The position numbers and the translations under genes were made by a program. DNA of 38,859 nt, taken from NCBI GenBank assembly GCA_964581465.1, contig CAZOOP010000039.1, positions 1 through 38,859 on the forward strand. Reading direction: 5' to 3'. The notes under the pieces were generated by a model. The model ran no database searches. It had not been told where the DNA came from and saw only the letters and a program-made list of their open reading frames with translations. Source of the DNA: WJMB01 sp964581465. GTDB taxonomy: Bacteria; RBG-13-66-14. Shown one piece after another: positions 1 to 10,391 of this stretch. The number at the start of each line of letters is the position of its first letter. Position 1 is the stretch's first letter.

Positions 1-110
1 TGTCTCGACTACCTGCGGGATACGCCGCCCAATTGGTCCGATCAGGTTAGATGATGCCTAAATGATAAGCTGTTAGCCACATTACGGTCCAGATTTGAGT
101 GGTAATCCCC
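1..110 (+). repeat. 3' end of a family-2 intergenic repeat
   Basis: This gene-free edge aligns with the ends of the repeats at 16561-16830 and 32048-32392. Shared landmarks, in order, are ATGATAAGCTGTTAGC (compare ATGAAAAGCTATTAGC at 16779), ACGGTCC, and GAGTGGTAATCC (compare GAGTGATAATCC at 32374). The left part of the copy lies outside the window. No gene or promoter is evident. The alignment was made by eye, so the boundaries are approximate. Confidence 0.45.
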
Positions 111-122
111 TTCGACCTTGGG

Positions 123-1295
123 TTACCAGATAAGCGCCGGGACGGGGGTCAGGCAGAGCAGAAACAGCAGCAGCGCGCCCCAGGCGGCCAGGCGTCGCCC
201 CTGGGGCAGCGGGGTGATGTCGTCCAGCGGGGCGGGGCGCTTGCGCGAGACGAAGAACAGCACGATCCCCCAGACGGCCCACCCAGGCCAGAAGACGGCC
301 AGCAGCAGGATCAGCGGAACCATCACATAGGAGAACGGTTTATAGAGGCGGCGGAGGCCGGAGTAGACCACGTGACCGCCGTCGAGTTGCCCCACGGGCA
401 CCAGGTTGAGCGCGGTCACGAAGAGGCCCAGCCAGCCGGCAAAGGCCACGGGGTGCAGCACCAGGATCTCGCCGGCGCCGGGTGCGCCGATGGCCAGCAG
501 GCGCAGCAGGTGGTAGAGCGGCGGCAGATTGATCCAGAGGTCCTCGCCGATGATGCGGATCAACGCCGGCGAGGAGAACGAAAGGAAGGGTTCGGGTGCC
601 GGACCGGGGATTGTAGTGGATAGGCTGAGGCCGATAAGGATAACCGGTATCGCCACTACAACTCCGGAGAACGGCCCGGCGATACCGATATCGAAGAGGG
701 CCTTGCGACTCGGGACCGGCGAGCGCATCTGGATCACGGCGCCCAGGGTGCCGATCAGCGGGTTGGGGAAGGGTAGGAAGAGAGGCGGGGTCACGGCGAC
801 GCCGTAGCGCCGGGCGGTGAAGTAGTGGCCCAACTCGTGACAGGCCAGGATGGCCAGCAGGGTCAGGGCGAAGGGCAGGCCGCGGAGCCAGGAGCCGGGA
901 TCTGCGAGGAGGTCGATACCCACGTGCATCCCCCCGGCCCAAAGGACGGTCAGCAGGGTCAGCAGGCCGAAGACCGGGTAGAGCCAGCGCCGTCGGGGTC
1001 GCGGCGTGCGCTTGACCGAAAGCTTGATGTGGGCGTAGTCCGGGTCCCCGGATACATGGGCGTGCAGGCCCAGCTTGGCGCAGTGTTCGATGATCCGCTC
1101 CGTAGAGCGGCTCCGCGTCTCATCGTCTTCACCGACGATCCGTCCTCGCAGGTGCACCAGCCGTCCCTCGTAGTAGCTGTGCAGCAGCTCGAAACTGCCG
1201 GCCAGCTCAGGCTCCAGTCGGGCTGTCAGGGCCTGATAAAGCCGTAGTTCACGGCGGGGGTCAAGGGGACGTCGGCGGCGTTTGAAAAGAGGCAT
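123..1295 (-). CDS. M50-family site-2-type membrane metalloprotease
   Basis: A 390-aa multi-pass membrane zinc protease. The N-terminal ~100 residues are soluble and basic; hydrophobic segments follow from about residue 105. The zinc motif HELGH is at 153-157, and the second family motif NLVPVGQLDGGH is at 297-308, supplying the third metal ligand (LDGG). Both are diagnostic of S2P-like proteases, which cut transmembrane substrates, often anti-sigma factors or membrane regulators. The substrate cannot be told from this sequence. It is the last gene of a three-gene minus-strand operon; its ATG overlaps the stop of the upstream gene by one base (TGATG), implying translational coupling. It ends in TAA. 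Confidence 0.9.
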   Translation of the reverse strand: MPLFKRRRRPLDPRRELRLYQALTARLEPELAGSFELLHSYYEGRLVHLRGRIVGEDDETRSRSTERIIEHCAKLGLHAHVSGDPDYAHIKLSVKRTPRPRRRWLYPVFGLLTLLTVLWAGGMHVGIDLLADPGSWLRGLPFALTLLAILACHELGHYFTARRYGVAVTPPLFLPFPNPLIGTLGAVIQMRSPVPSRKALFDIGIAGPFSGVVVAIPVILIGLSLSTTIPGPAPEPFLSFSSPALIRIIGEDLWINLPPLYHLLRLLAIGAPGAGEILVLHPVAFAGWLGLFVTALNLVPVGQLDGGHVVYSGLRRLYKPFSYVMVPLILLLAVFWPGWAVWGIVLFFVSRKRPAPLDDITPLPQGRRLAAWGALLLFLLCLTPVPALIW

Positions 1296-2197
1296 CAGGG
1301 CTCGCTGTCGGGTTGAAGGAGTTGTTCGGCCAGGCCGCCCAGGGCGCGGAAAGCCGCCGAGGGTGGTTCGGCCGGGTTGCCATCGTCGATGAAGGCCAGC
1401 ACCAGGGGCTCGTCGGTGGTCACGAAGAGATGAAGACGTCTGTAGTGGGTATCACCGTTTAACGTGGTGATAAAGAGGTGTCCGTCACGATCGGCGAGGG
1501 TTGCCACCCAGTGATCTTCAGTAGTGGAAACGGTGGGCAGCCAATGGTTTATTGCCCGTCGAGCCAGCATCGAGGCTGTTTCACCACTACGTGGCGTCAA
1601 GGCGACGGCGGGACGCATAATCAGGAGCTCGGCTCCGTTGAACCGGCTCAGCCGGAGGATGCTCCAGCCGTCGAAATGGTATTCAATAACTTGCAGCCGT
1701 CCCGTAGTGGAGATTGATCCGACGGCGAAGCGTCGCGCCAGGAGCGCTGTCGATGCAGCCGGACCACGCTCAAGGGGTTCACTGCGCAGGTATTCCCGAT
1801 CGATCGGCCCAGTCAGGCGCAGCGCCGCCGGACCGTCGACGATCGTCCGGGCGTCCAGGGCCGGAGAGCGCCACTCCAGCGTTGAGGCTGGCACGCAAGC
1901 GGGCAGTTCCAGGGCCAGGGGCTCCCGGGTGAAGGCCGGATCGTAGAAGACCGGCCCGCTCAGCTCGATATCGCCACGGTTAATCAAGCTGTAGTGGAGA
2001 TAGACTTCGACGATCTCGCCGTCGAGTAGCTCGTAACCCCAGCCGCGACGCAGCTCGAGGACATCCTCAACGGCGAAAGGCCCGTGGTGCCGCGACGTGG
2101 GAGCCTGGCTCAGGGTTGTGGCGGCAGCCTCGACCACCGGGTTGAAGAGCGCTGTAACCGCACTGAGAACCGCTGTCGTTTGTAGTGGAGAGTTCAA
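1295..2197 (-). CDS. hypothetical protein, operon partner of M50 protease
   Basis: A 300-aa protein I do not recognise. It has a short, weakly hydrophobic start (about residues 5-27, no convincing lipobox) followed by a soluble, strand-rich body with many paired aromatic/charged stretches. The start codon is TTG, chosen because it overlaps the ruvX stop in a TTGA arrangement. The stop overlaps the M50 start. It carries six of the nine clustered GTAGTGG 7-mers described in the findings, read in several frames. Being between ruvX and a membrane protease does not by itself define a function. Confidence 0.65.
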   Translation of the reverse strand: MNSPLQTTAVLSAVTALFNPVVEAAATTLSQAPTSRHHGPFAVEDVLELRRGWGYELLDGEIVEVYLHYSLINRGDIELSGPVFYDPAFTREPLALELPACVPASTLEWRSPALDARTIVDGPAALRLTGPIDREYLRSEPLERGPAASTALLARRFAVGSISTTGRLQVIEYHFDGWSILRLSRFNGAELLIMRPAVALTPRSGETASMLARRAINHWLPTVSTTEDHWVATLADRDGHLFITTLNGDTHYRRLHLFVTTDEPLVLAFIDDGNPAEPPSAAFRALGGLAEQLLQPDSEP

Positions 2198-2625
2198 GTC
2201 CTATCCGTCGGTTGGTCGGCGGGGGCGTCCAGGTGGGCCTGCAGGATCAGCGTAGCCGCCACGGCGTCGCGCAGCTCCCGCCGTCGCCGGCCGTCGTAGC
2301 CCTGCATTTTCAGATACACCTCGGCCTCGGCGCTGGTGTAGCGCTCGTCGAAAAGCTCCACGGGCAGGTCCAGGTGGGAGCGCAGCCGTTCGACGAACAG
2401 CTCGGCCGCCGCCGCTGTTTCTCCACTACGGCCGGACTGCTCCAGAGGCAGGCCGACGACCACCGCTTCGACCCCGCGCTCCAGGCAGAACAGCGTCAAC
2501 CGCCGCACGTCGCGACGCGGGCTCTCCCGCCGCCAGACCGCGCAGGGCGAGGCCAACCGCCCCCCCTCGTCGGAAAGGGCCAGGCCGAGACGCCGTTCGC
2601 CGTAATCGATGCCCAAGTGTCGCAC
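2194..2625 (-). CDS. ruvX: RuvX/YqgF-family Holliday junction resolvase-like nuclease
   Basis: An RNase H-fold protein of the YqgF/RuvX family, implicated in 16S rRNA 5'-end processing and proposed to resolve recombination junctions. The catalytic Asp lies in GIDYG near the N-terminus. It is followed by VVGLPLEQSGRSG and by the C-terminal FDERYTSAEAE motif, all typical. I prefer the GTG at 2625 (143 aa, family-typical start V-R-H-L-G-I-D). The longer frame to 2661 would add 12 residues running into the upstream terminator. A TATACT box ends six bases before this GTG, so the mRNA may be leaderless. It is the first gene of the operon. Confidence 0.88.
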   Translation of the reverse strand: MRHLGIDYGERRLGLALSDEGGRLASPCAVWRRESPRRDVRRLTLFCLERGVEAVVVGLPLEQSGRSGETAAAAELFVERLRSHLDLPVELFDERYTSAEAEVYLKMQGYDGRRRRELRDAVAATLILQAHLDAPADQPTDRT

Positions 2626-2639
2626 CCGGCGAGTATACA

Positions 2640-2675
2640 ATAAACCGACGCCGGACCCCATCGGATGGTCCGGCG
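2640..2675 (-). terminator. terminator of the helicase gene
   Basis: A perfect 9-bp inverted repeat, CGCCGGACC (2649-2657) and GGTCCGGCG (2667-2675), with a 9-nt loop. On the minus strand it is followed by TCGGTTTATT. It sits just after the helicase stop at 2702 and before ruvX, so it separates the two transcription units. Confidence 0.7.
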
Positions 2676-2701
2676 CCGATGTTGGAAGTGTGGATTGTCG
2701 T

Positions 2702-5278
2702 TTACGGCCGCAGTACCAGGGTCCGGCCGGGGGTGGTCAGTGTCAGGCTGGTCAGGGGCGCCTCGCCGGTCTCCCGGCGATGAGCGTTGATTGCGCCCAG
2801 CAACTCCCCGCCGAAGGGCTCCAGCCAAGCGGGATCGTTGCCTTCGTAGAGCCCGACGACCCAGTCGGTGTAATGAGCGGCCCCCTTGGTCTTGTGGAGC
2901 TTGATGTCTTGGACGGCCCGACAGCGGAAGAAGATATTGATCACCCGCCGCAGATAGCGCTCCCAACCGGCGGCGCGATCACCGAGATACTTGCCCGGCA
3001 GCCTGACATTGGGCAGGCTCCGGGTGGGTGTTTTAACAGGGGGGTTGTTCTCGCCGAAGTCGATGTACAGCTCGCCTTTGAGTCCGTTGCACACCTTGCA
3101 GAGCGTCTGCAGGTTGTCGATATCGTGTCCGCCACCGTCGATCAGGGGGCGGATGTGGTCCACCTGCAAGCCCCGGGTGACGCCGCAACACCGGCAGGTG
3201 TTCTTGTCCCGCTCCTTGACCTGCTTCTTGACAGCCGGGTCCACTTCGCGCAAGCGCGGTCGGGAGCTTTCGATCGCCGGTGGTTCGTAATCGTCGTCGG
3301 CGCCGACATCGTCGGCTTCCAGCAGCCGGTTCTTGACCAGGTCGAACTGGTGTTGCAGTTGACGCAGGCGCGGGTAGAGGACTTTGAAGTAGTAATCGTT
3401 GTCGTTGTATAGCTGGAGCAGATAATTACGGATGTCCCGGGAGCCCCAGTCCTCGTCGATGGCCCGACGGGCGATGACGTCGAGGTTGTGCTTCTGGCGG
3501 GCTTCGAAGGGGTAGAAACGGGGCAGCTCTTGCTGCTGCTCCAGGTGAGCGGCCAGATCGAAGATGCTCTGATCGAGCTGCTCGTCGCCGCCGAGGTGCC
3601 CCTCGGGATCGTCGAAACAGAGTTCCCGGAGCTCCTCGATGGTTTCGCTGAACGCCTCGATGCCCTGGGTCGTGTCTTCTAAGCGACTCAGATAATCCTT
3701 CTTCAGTAGCTCCAGCACTCGCTGGTAGTTCCCGGACTCATTCTCGAAGACCATGATCATCTTCTGCACCGGCAGCAGTTCTCCTTCCTCGGTGGCCTGC
3801 CCGTACTCGACGACGTACCAGCCCAGGGGCAGCAACTCCAGGAAAGGTCCGGGCGCTACGCCCAGCTCGTTGCTCATCTGCTCGGCTAGACGCCGGATCA
3901 ACTCGATCGAGATCAGGCGCAGCGGCGGCCGCTTGCCGTACTCGACATCGCCATCTTCGGCCAGACCGGTCTCCAGTTCGCCCCACTCGGCGAAGTCGAT
4001 GAGTTGTTTCCAGTTGTCGATGAAGAAGACCAGGTTGGCCTCTTCGGTGCCGCCGAATTGCGGACCGCGCAGGGCTCGACCCACCATCTGACGCAGCAGG
4101 ATCCGGCTGGTGGTCTGGCGGGTGCAGAAGACCGTCTCGGCGTCGGGGACGTCGGTGCCCTCGGTCAGCATGCGGATGTTGACGAGTACGTCCAGCTTGC
4201 CGGCCTTGAAGTCCTCGATGGCCTGGGCGTTGTGATCGAGAAGCCGCCGCGTGCGCTCCTCGTAGGAAGCCGGTTCGCCGCCGACACGGGAATAGACGCT
4301 CTCCGCCTTGATGCCTCTCTCCTTGAGCTTTGTCGACAGGTACTCGCACTGCTCCTTGCGGTCGGCGAAGATGAGGGTTTTACCGTATTCCTCCCTGTTC
4401 TCCAGGTAGTGATTGACGATGAAGTTGTTGCGGAACTTGTTTTCCGCCAGCTTGGTGATGACGTTATCCGGCAGGTCGCGGTTGCTGTTCAGCAGCAAAC
4501 GGAACTCACGTTCATTTAGCTCGGGGGATATGTCGGTGTCAACATCGAGGGAGCGCGGCCTGGCCAGAATACCCTCGGCCATCAGCTTGTTGGCGGTCGC
4601 CGGTTCGGATTTGCCCTGGGGGAAGAGCTTGGCCAGCCAGCCCCTTTTCTTTTCGTCGGTGTATGTCGGGGTGGCGGTCAGACCGAGGATATGGACGCCG
4701 GGCGCCTCGCCGATCAGGCCCTGCAGCAGTCGGCGGTAGGTGTTGGCCGGGGCGTGGTGAGCCTCGTCGAAGACCACGGCCAGCTTGCCTTTGGTTGAAT
4801 CCAGCCAGGAGCGTAGTTGTTTGCGGTCTTTCTTGTACGCCTTGGTGATGGTCTGGAGTGTCGCTAGCAGGACATCATCATCCCGCTTTATCTCATCGGT
4901 GCGATAGAAGGGTTACTTGCCGGAAACGGCGCGAACTTTCAACCTCTCCCGTGGTTCCCGAATCTCGCCCAGACCGTCGGGGAAGCTGGAATAGGCTTGG
5001 TTGAGCAGGTGATGAGTGTGGGCCAGCCAGAGGACCTTGAAGCCCTCGGAGAGGGGACCGGCGGCGAGGAAGCGCACGGCGGTGAAGGTCTTGCCGCCGC
5101 CGGTGGGAATCACCAGCAGCTTGCCGGCGTGGGGCTGGTTGTCGGCCTTGAACCAGGCGAGCAGATCACTGATGGCCTGTTGCTGGTGTACCCGGGGCTC
5201 TTTCTTCGACGACTGCGCGCGGGCGTCGACTAGCGGATAGTCGGCGAACAGCTTTTCGGTTGAGGATTCGTTTGCCAT
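2702..5278 (-). pseudogene. SF2 DEAD/DEAH helicase with HNH domain, interrupted by in-frame TAA
   Basis: One reading frame of 859 codons runs from ATG at 5278 (SD GGGAG upstream) to TAA at 2702, with a single TAA at codon 122 (4913-4915). There is no frameshift: the frame resumes as PFYRTDEIKRDDD. Walker A IPTGGGKT (57-64) lies before the stop. DEAH (171-174), the helicase C-terminal part with EGTDVPDAE and Q...GRALRGP, and a C-terminal HNH-like zinc domain (CRCCG...VDHIRPLIDGGG...C..C) lie after it. It resembles type-III-restriction-like ATP-dependent nucleases. As written it would yield a 121-aa fragment and perhaps a reinitiated piece (GTG at 4777). It could be a genuine nonsense allele or an assembly error. 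Confidence 0.8.
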
Positions 5279-5504
5279 GAACGTTCTCCCATATAAGTCT
5301 TTACGGCTTGAATGCCACATATGAGGACAACAAGCATAGTATAGCGCGCCGGGGTGACGGGTGCCATCGCCCGCATGCTCAATCTCAAGGGATTGGGCTT
5401 GTCTTCGCTTCTGCCGACTATGGTCTGTTGAAGCGGTTGGAACAATTGAACATGATAAGGGCCAGCTTCAATGGAACACATGGACTGAACACCCAGGAGG
5501 GATA

Positions 5505-6011
5505 ATGGGCATCAACTTCAAAAACCTGGATGAGGCGACGAGAGAAAAGATGCTTGAGGAGGTCGAGCGTGATATCTATGATGGATGCTTATATATCGGG
5601 ACATCTATTAAGCCCACGATGGCGGAGACCTATAAGGAGCTGCTGGTTGATGCGGTCAAGTACCATGATGATGATTGGCTGGCAAACCAAATACGCGCCC
5701 GGGGTCTCCTTCTCGCTCATGAACCGAAATCGGGTAGAAAGGTGGCTGTGAAGGCTCACCAGAGATTGGCTCAGGGGGAGTTCAATCGCTTTTACATCCG
5801 TGGTCTCTGTGTTAGGGCTATTGAAGAGGGTATCAGCCAGGTGTTTGTATATCGCGGTCGTAGATCCAGCAGGCCGAGACCGAAGTCAGAAGCGTTCATC
5901 GACAAGGGCTTCGATCCCTCGGTTATTCTCGAGGATCTCAGGAATTCCATCGGCGGAGAACCCGCGTATTTGCCGGATGTAAATTCTGGCATTACCGTCG
6001 CCCTACCCTAG
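5505..6011 (+). CDS. conserved protein of unknown function (GEFNRFYIRGLC motif)
   Basis: A 168-aa soluble protein beginning MGINFKNLDEATREKMLEE. The ATG at 5505 is chosen for its strong CAGGAGGGATA ribosome-binding site; the open frame extends upstream but without support. The block GEFNRFYIRGLCVRAIEEG (91-109), followed by a V-Y-R/RP-K-S/FID segment and a terminal PDVNSGITVAL, matches a conserved uncharacterised family I recall from diverse bacteria; no function is known to me. Its codon use is less GC-rich than its neighbours, suggesting transfer. It is divergent from the helicase-HNH gene, so a shared defence role is conceivable but unproven. Confidence 0.75.
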   Translation: MGINFKNLDEATREKMLEEVERDIYDGCLYIGTSIKPTMAETYKELLVDAVKYHDDDWLANQIRARGLLLAHEPKSGRKVAVKAHQRLAQGEFNRFYIRGLCVRAIEEGISQVFVYRGRRSSRPRPKSEAFIDKGFDPSVILEDLRNSIGGEPAYLPDVNSGITVALP

Positions 6012-6042
6012 GTCGACGACCGTCACAAACCTGTTTATTACC

Positions 6043-6062
6043 AGGCAAAGGAGTTGCCTTTT
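6043..6062 (+). terminator. terminator after the 5505 gene
   Basis: A short hairpin AGGCAA-aggag-TTGCCT (6043-6059) followed by TTT, about 30 nt after the stop at 6011. The stem is only 6 bp, so it may be weak. Confidence 0.5.
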
Positions 6063-6206
6063 CCAGGCCCAGATGACCTAATCAGGCCCGAGTGCTAGTC
6101 AATCCTCCCCGCCGTTTTGGCACACTTGACTGATCGCCACGGCCAAGCTGGCGCTGGGCGAGAAGGCCCACCAGGACAGGCGACTTCGCAACTCGTTGAT
6201 AAACCG

Positions 6207-6231
6207 ACCCGTGCAAGTTGGCACGGGTTTT
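6207..6231 (+). terminator. hairpin with T-tract upstream of groES
   Basis: An 8-bp perfect stem, ACCCGTGC (6207-6214) and GCACGGGT (6221-6228), with loop AAGTTG, running into TTTTGC. It looks like an intrinsic terminator insulating groESL from upstream transcription. The remainder of 6012-6450 holds no gene. I saw a lone GAGTGCTAG (6090-6098) but no complete CIRCE operator. Confidence 0.55.
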
Positions 6232-6450
6232 GCATAACAAATAAGCGGGGCAAGCTGCATTCGGGGTTTCGAGACGAACACCTTGAGCCTCGCCGTACCC
6301 CGCCCGACGCACTCATCCCGCATAGAGTCTGACTATCAGGAGCCGCCTCCGGCGGCGTGGGCGCCGGAGATTCAGCGGCTCAGCAAGCAGCTTCACCAAC
6401 CCCACATCAACTCATCCCACAGAGAAGCAACACAGAAGGAGAGCGAGAAG

Positions 6451-6741
6451 ATGGCATTCAAACCTCTGGGTGACCGCGTGCTGGTCAAGCGTCTGGAAGT
6501 CGAGGAGCAGAAGACTTCCGGCGGCATCATCATCCCCGACACGGCCAAGGAGAAGCCGCAGCGCGGCAAGATCGTCTCCGTCGGCGAGGGCAAGCGCGCC
6601 GACGACGGCTCGACGCTGGCTCCCCGGGTCAAGGAGGGCCAGGAGGTGCTGTTCGGCAAGTACTCCGGCACCGAGGTCAAGATCAACGAAGAGGAGTTCA
6701 TCATCATGCGCGAGGACGACATCCTGGGTATCGTCGAGTAA
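6451..6741 (+). CDS. groES: co-chaperonin GroES
   Basis: A 96-aa Hsp10, the heptameric lid of the GroEL folding chamber in the cytoplasm. The start MAFKPLGDRVLVKRLEVEEQ, the mobile-loop segment KTSGGIIIPDTAKEKPQRG and the ending DILGIVE are canonical and full length. The ATG at 6451 follows an AGAAGGAGAGC ribosome-binding site. It lies 93 nt upstream of groEL, presumably in one operon. Its natural stop is TAA at a textbook position, which shows that TAA is still read as stop in this organism. Confidence 0.98.
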   Translation: MAFKPLGDRVLVKRLEVEEQKTSGGIIIPDTAKEKPQRGKIVSVGEGKRADDGSTLAPRVKEGQEVLFGKYSGTEVKINEEEFIIMREDDILGIVE

Positions 6742-6834
6742 CCGATTGAGCCTGGATGACTCGCGCGGTTCAGCTCTAGTAACGTTTTACACCGAGACTG
6801 GTTCGACACCAACAACACGCGAAGGAGCGTGAGA

Positions 6835-8469
<1,635 letters not shown>

Positions 8470-8495
8470 ACCCGGCCGCATTATCCGCGAGACAA

Positions 8496-8526
8496 CCGAG
8501 GACGGTTCACCCCGTCCTCGGTTTTT
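8496..8526 (+). terminator. intrinsic terminator of groESL
   Basis: A perfect 10-bp stem, CCGAGGACGG (8496-8505) and CCGTCCTCGG (8512-8521), with loop TTCACC, followed by TTTTTC. It lies 26 nt after the groEL stop. Confidence 0.92.
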
Positions 8527-8599
8527 CTTCATGGCCACACACACGATCCCGGACCAGCTCACTCCAACTCGATACACCGACCCCTTCGAAAAAGCGGCT

Positions 8600-8790
8600 G
8601 AGAGGAGCCCTGCTTAATCAAGGTTAGACCGCAACCTTGTCCCTACGGTGCTTACTTGTTATAAATGTAACAAATTAGGGTGCTTATTAGCGATGTAGCG
8701 TCATCGAGGCCAATGGCTTCAAGCAGTTTTAGTGTGTAGTTACATCGCTACGGACACCTGAAGAGAGTGGTAATCCACGTACCTGCCACG
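8600..8790 (+). repeat. probable diverged family-2 repeat with internal inverted repeats
   Basis: The end of this stretch (AAGCAGTTTTAGTG...ACATCGCTACGGACACC...GAGTGGTAATCC, to about 8778) aligns with the window's left edge, including an exact 12-mer GAGTGGTAATCC. Inside are a small hairpin TTGTTA/TAACAA (8658-8672) flanked by two GGTGCTTA copies, and a perfect 10-bp inverted repeat TAGCGATGTA (8688-8697)/TACATCGCTA (8741-8750). The rest of 8528-9300 is lower-GC sequence in which I see no gene. Confidence 0.35.
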
Positions 8791-9303
8791 ATCATCTCGA
8801 TCGATATGCGCTTCTGCTAATAAGCGTACTCCATTTATCTTAATTAGGGATCACTTAACCGTCACGGACCATGGTGTTACTGGACAACGTTCTGAGACAT
8901 ACAGTCAGCAGGCAATCAGGTGTGCATATCGAGTGAGCTGCTTGTGGCAGGCACGTTGATTTTCACATTCGCAGGATGCACGTCACGCAGCTCCATTATC
9001 AACTGCCTGGCGCAACGAGCACCCATGATGGCGCATCGGTCCTAAGCGCTCTATTATCATGCAGATATGACTGGCAGGCGTTGTGGGGTTGAGTTGGCGG
9101 GCCAGGCATCATTCGGCAAAGCCTCGTATCAGTAGCGTTTTTCGCGGTGGGGTGGTGTTTCGAGTTGGAGTTGGCTGGTCCATGCTCGTGTGTATGGTCG
9201 TGTGTGATGCCCTTAATTATATCCAGTCATGCTGTGGTCCGTTGCCGCTTAGTTACCCCATCTTCAAACCCAAGACGAGGCTTGTCCCTAACGTCACAGA
9301 TAC

Positions 9304-9329
9304 CTGTAGGGCGGGGTCTCTGACCCCGC
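9304..9329. repeat. GC-rich inverted repeat sharing 15 nt with 24716
   Basis: CTGTAGGGCGGGGTC (9304-9318) is identical to 24716-24730, and both copies continue into the complementary arm GACCCCGC. Here the arms GCGGGGTC (9311-9318) and GACCCCGC (9322-9329) pair over a 3-nt loop. It is probably a small dispersed palindromic repeat. Confidence 0.55.
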
Positions 9330-9344
9330 TGTCCCCGTAACCCT

Positions 9345-9883
9345 CTATTGACTTGGCAATCCCGATAGTCTGGTCTTCGTGACCAGCCCCGGGACCCGAC
9401 CGCGTAAGAGTTGGGCGGGGACTTCAATCTCCCGCCCTCCATCCAGCTCGATCAACCCGTCCGCCGTAAACCCCGCCCCGTCGATGATCGCTCCAACGGA
9501 TGCAGGTCGAGGGTGATCGTCATCTGGACCACTCCAATGTTGACATGTACCTTCCATTTATTGGTCATCTCGATGATCGCCCCGACCAGCTCCGCGTTGC
9601 CCGTGGTGTCCGAGATCAGCGTCGCGGTGATTTCCTTGTCGTCTCTGACGGTGATGCCGAGGGTGATAACACCCCTCAAGTCTTTGTCTTCCCACAGCTA
9701 GGATTCGTGGATGCGCTTGATCAGGCCGCCGTGGACGGCGAAGAACTTGCTTGCTTGCTCAAGGCACCCTTCAGGAGCGGTGGTCGCCTTGTAAACGACG
9801 AAGCTCCGCACCGGGGCGGGTCGGTTTTCAACGAGCTGCGCATTGGACACTACTTGGATGAAGCTTTACCGGCGGTCACTTAA
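9345..9883 (-). pseudogene. decayed AgmX/PglI- or TonB-C-like fragment
   Basis: On the minus strand, a segment around 9679-9500 reads LRGVITLGITVRDDKEITAT, then LISDTTGNAELVGAIIEMTNKWKVHVNI. This pattern (chain of strands, T-x-x-N-x-E-L, then K-W-x-V/F) resembles the C-terminal domain of AgmX/PglI-like or TonB-like envelope proteins. Just upstream, GGLIKRIHES-stop-LWEDKDL is the expected preceding helix, broken by TAG. After DLHP the frame shifts into another open stretch (GAIIDGAGFTADGLIELDGG) that ends at 9345. No intact start is present. I infer a dead gene fragment; the family call is tentative. Confidence 0.4.
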
Positions 9884-9974
9884 CTGGTATCGCTTCCGGT
9901 TGATTTCGGGTTGAATGGACTCCATAATGCCGGATTGGATGATGCTCCGCAGTCCAATCAGCAATTAAAAAGTA

Positions 9975-10297
9975 GGGATCGAATACCCTTTCCGGACCGA
10001 ATCGTGATTGTAACCTTCTGATAATTCAATGAGGATTCTCTGAGACTTGTCACAAAACGGGCAGTAAACAAACTGGCGGCATTCAAAGGGCGTTATCGGT
10101 AGCAAATCTTGTTATCAGCGCGCTTGTCTGTTCTCTGACAGCAAAGGCTATTGACTCCCAAGTGCCGTATTAAAAAGGTAATAAGGGTATGCTAAAAGAA
10201 TGCTTGTTCAAAAACGGCGCACTTCCGAAAAGTGAACAACGGCCCAGCAAGCCGCTCCCGAGCAGCCTGATTTGGTCCGATAACGTTCCATGATGCC
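9975..10297 (+). repeat. family-1 intergenic repeat, copy A
   Basis: A ~323-nt low-GC element homologous to 25810-26141 and 32460-32780. It opens with GGGATCGAATACCC, then TCCGGACC, GTGATTGTA, CTGATAAT, TGTCACAAAACGGGCAGT and TGGCGGC. It closes with AACGGCCCAGCAAGCCGC, CAGCCTGATTTGGTCCGA and ACGTTCCATGATGCC. The middle is more diverged. CGGACC near the start can pair with GGTCCG near the end. It ends 94 nt before the lipoprotein gene, in the same orientation. Confidence 0.8.
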
Positions 10298-10391
10298 AAA
10301 AAGTATACAAAAGCTGATACCGGCGCAAGGTCCAGGTGCAGGGGCGGCCGCTGTGCTAGAATTACGAGTTACCATACATTCCCGGAGGCTG

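Noticed and set aside
6090..6098. CIRCE (HrcA) operator upstream of groES, suggested by GAGTGCTAG
   Set aside because: The matching left half (TTAGCACTC nine bases upstream) is absent and the site is ~350 nt from groES; a chance half-site.
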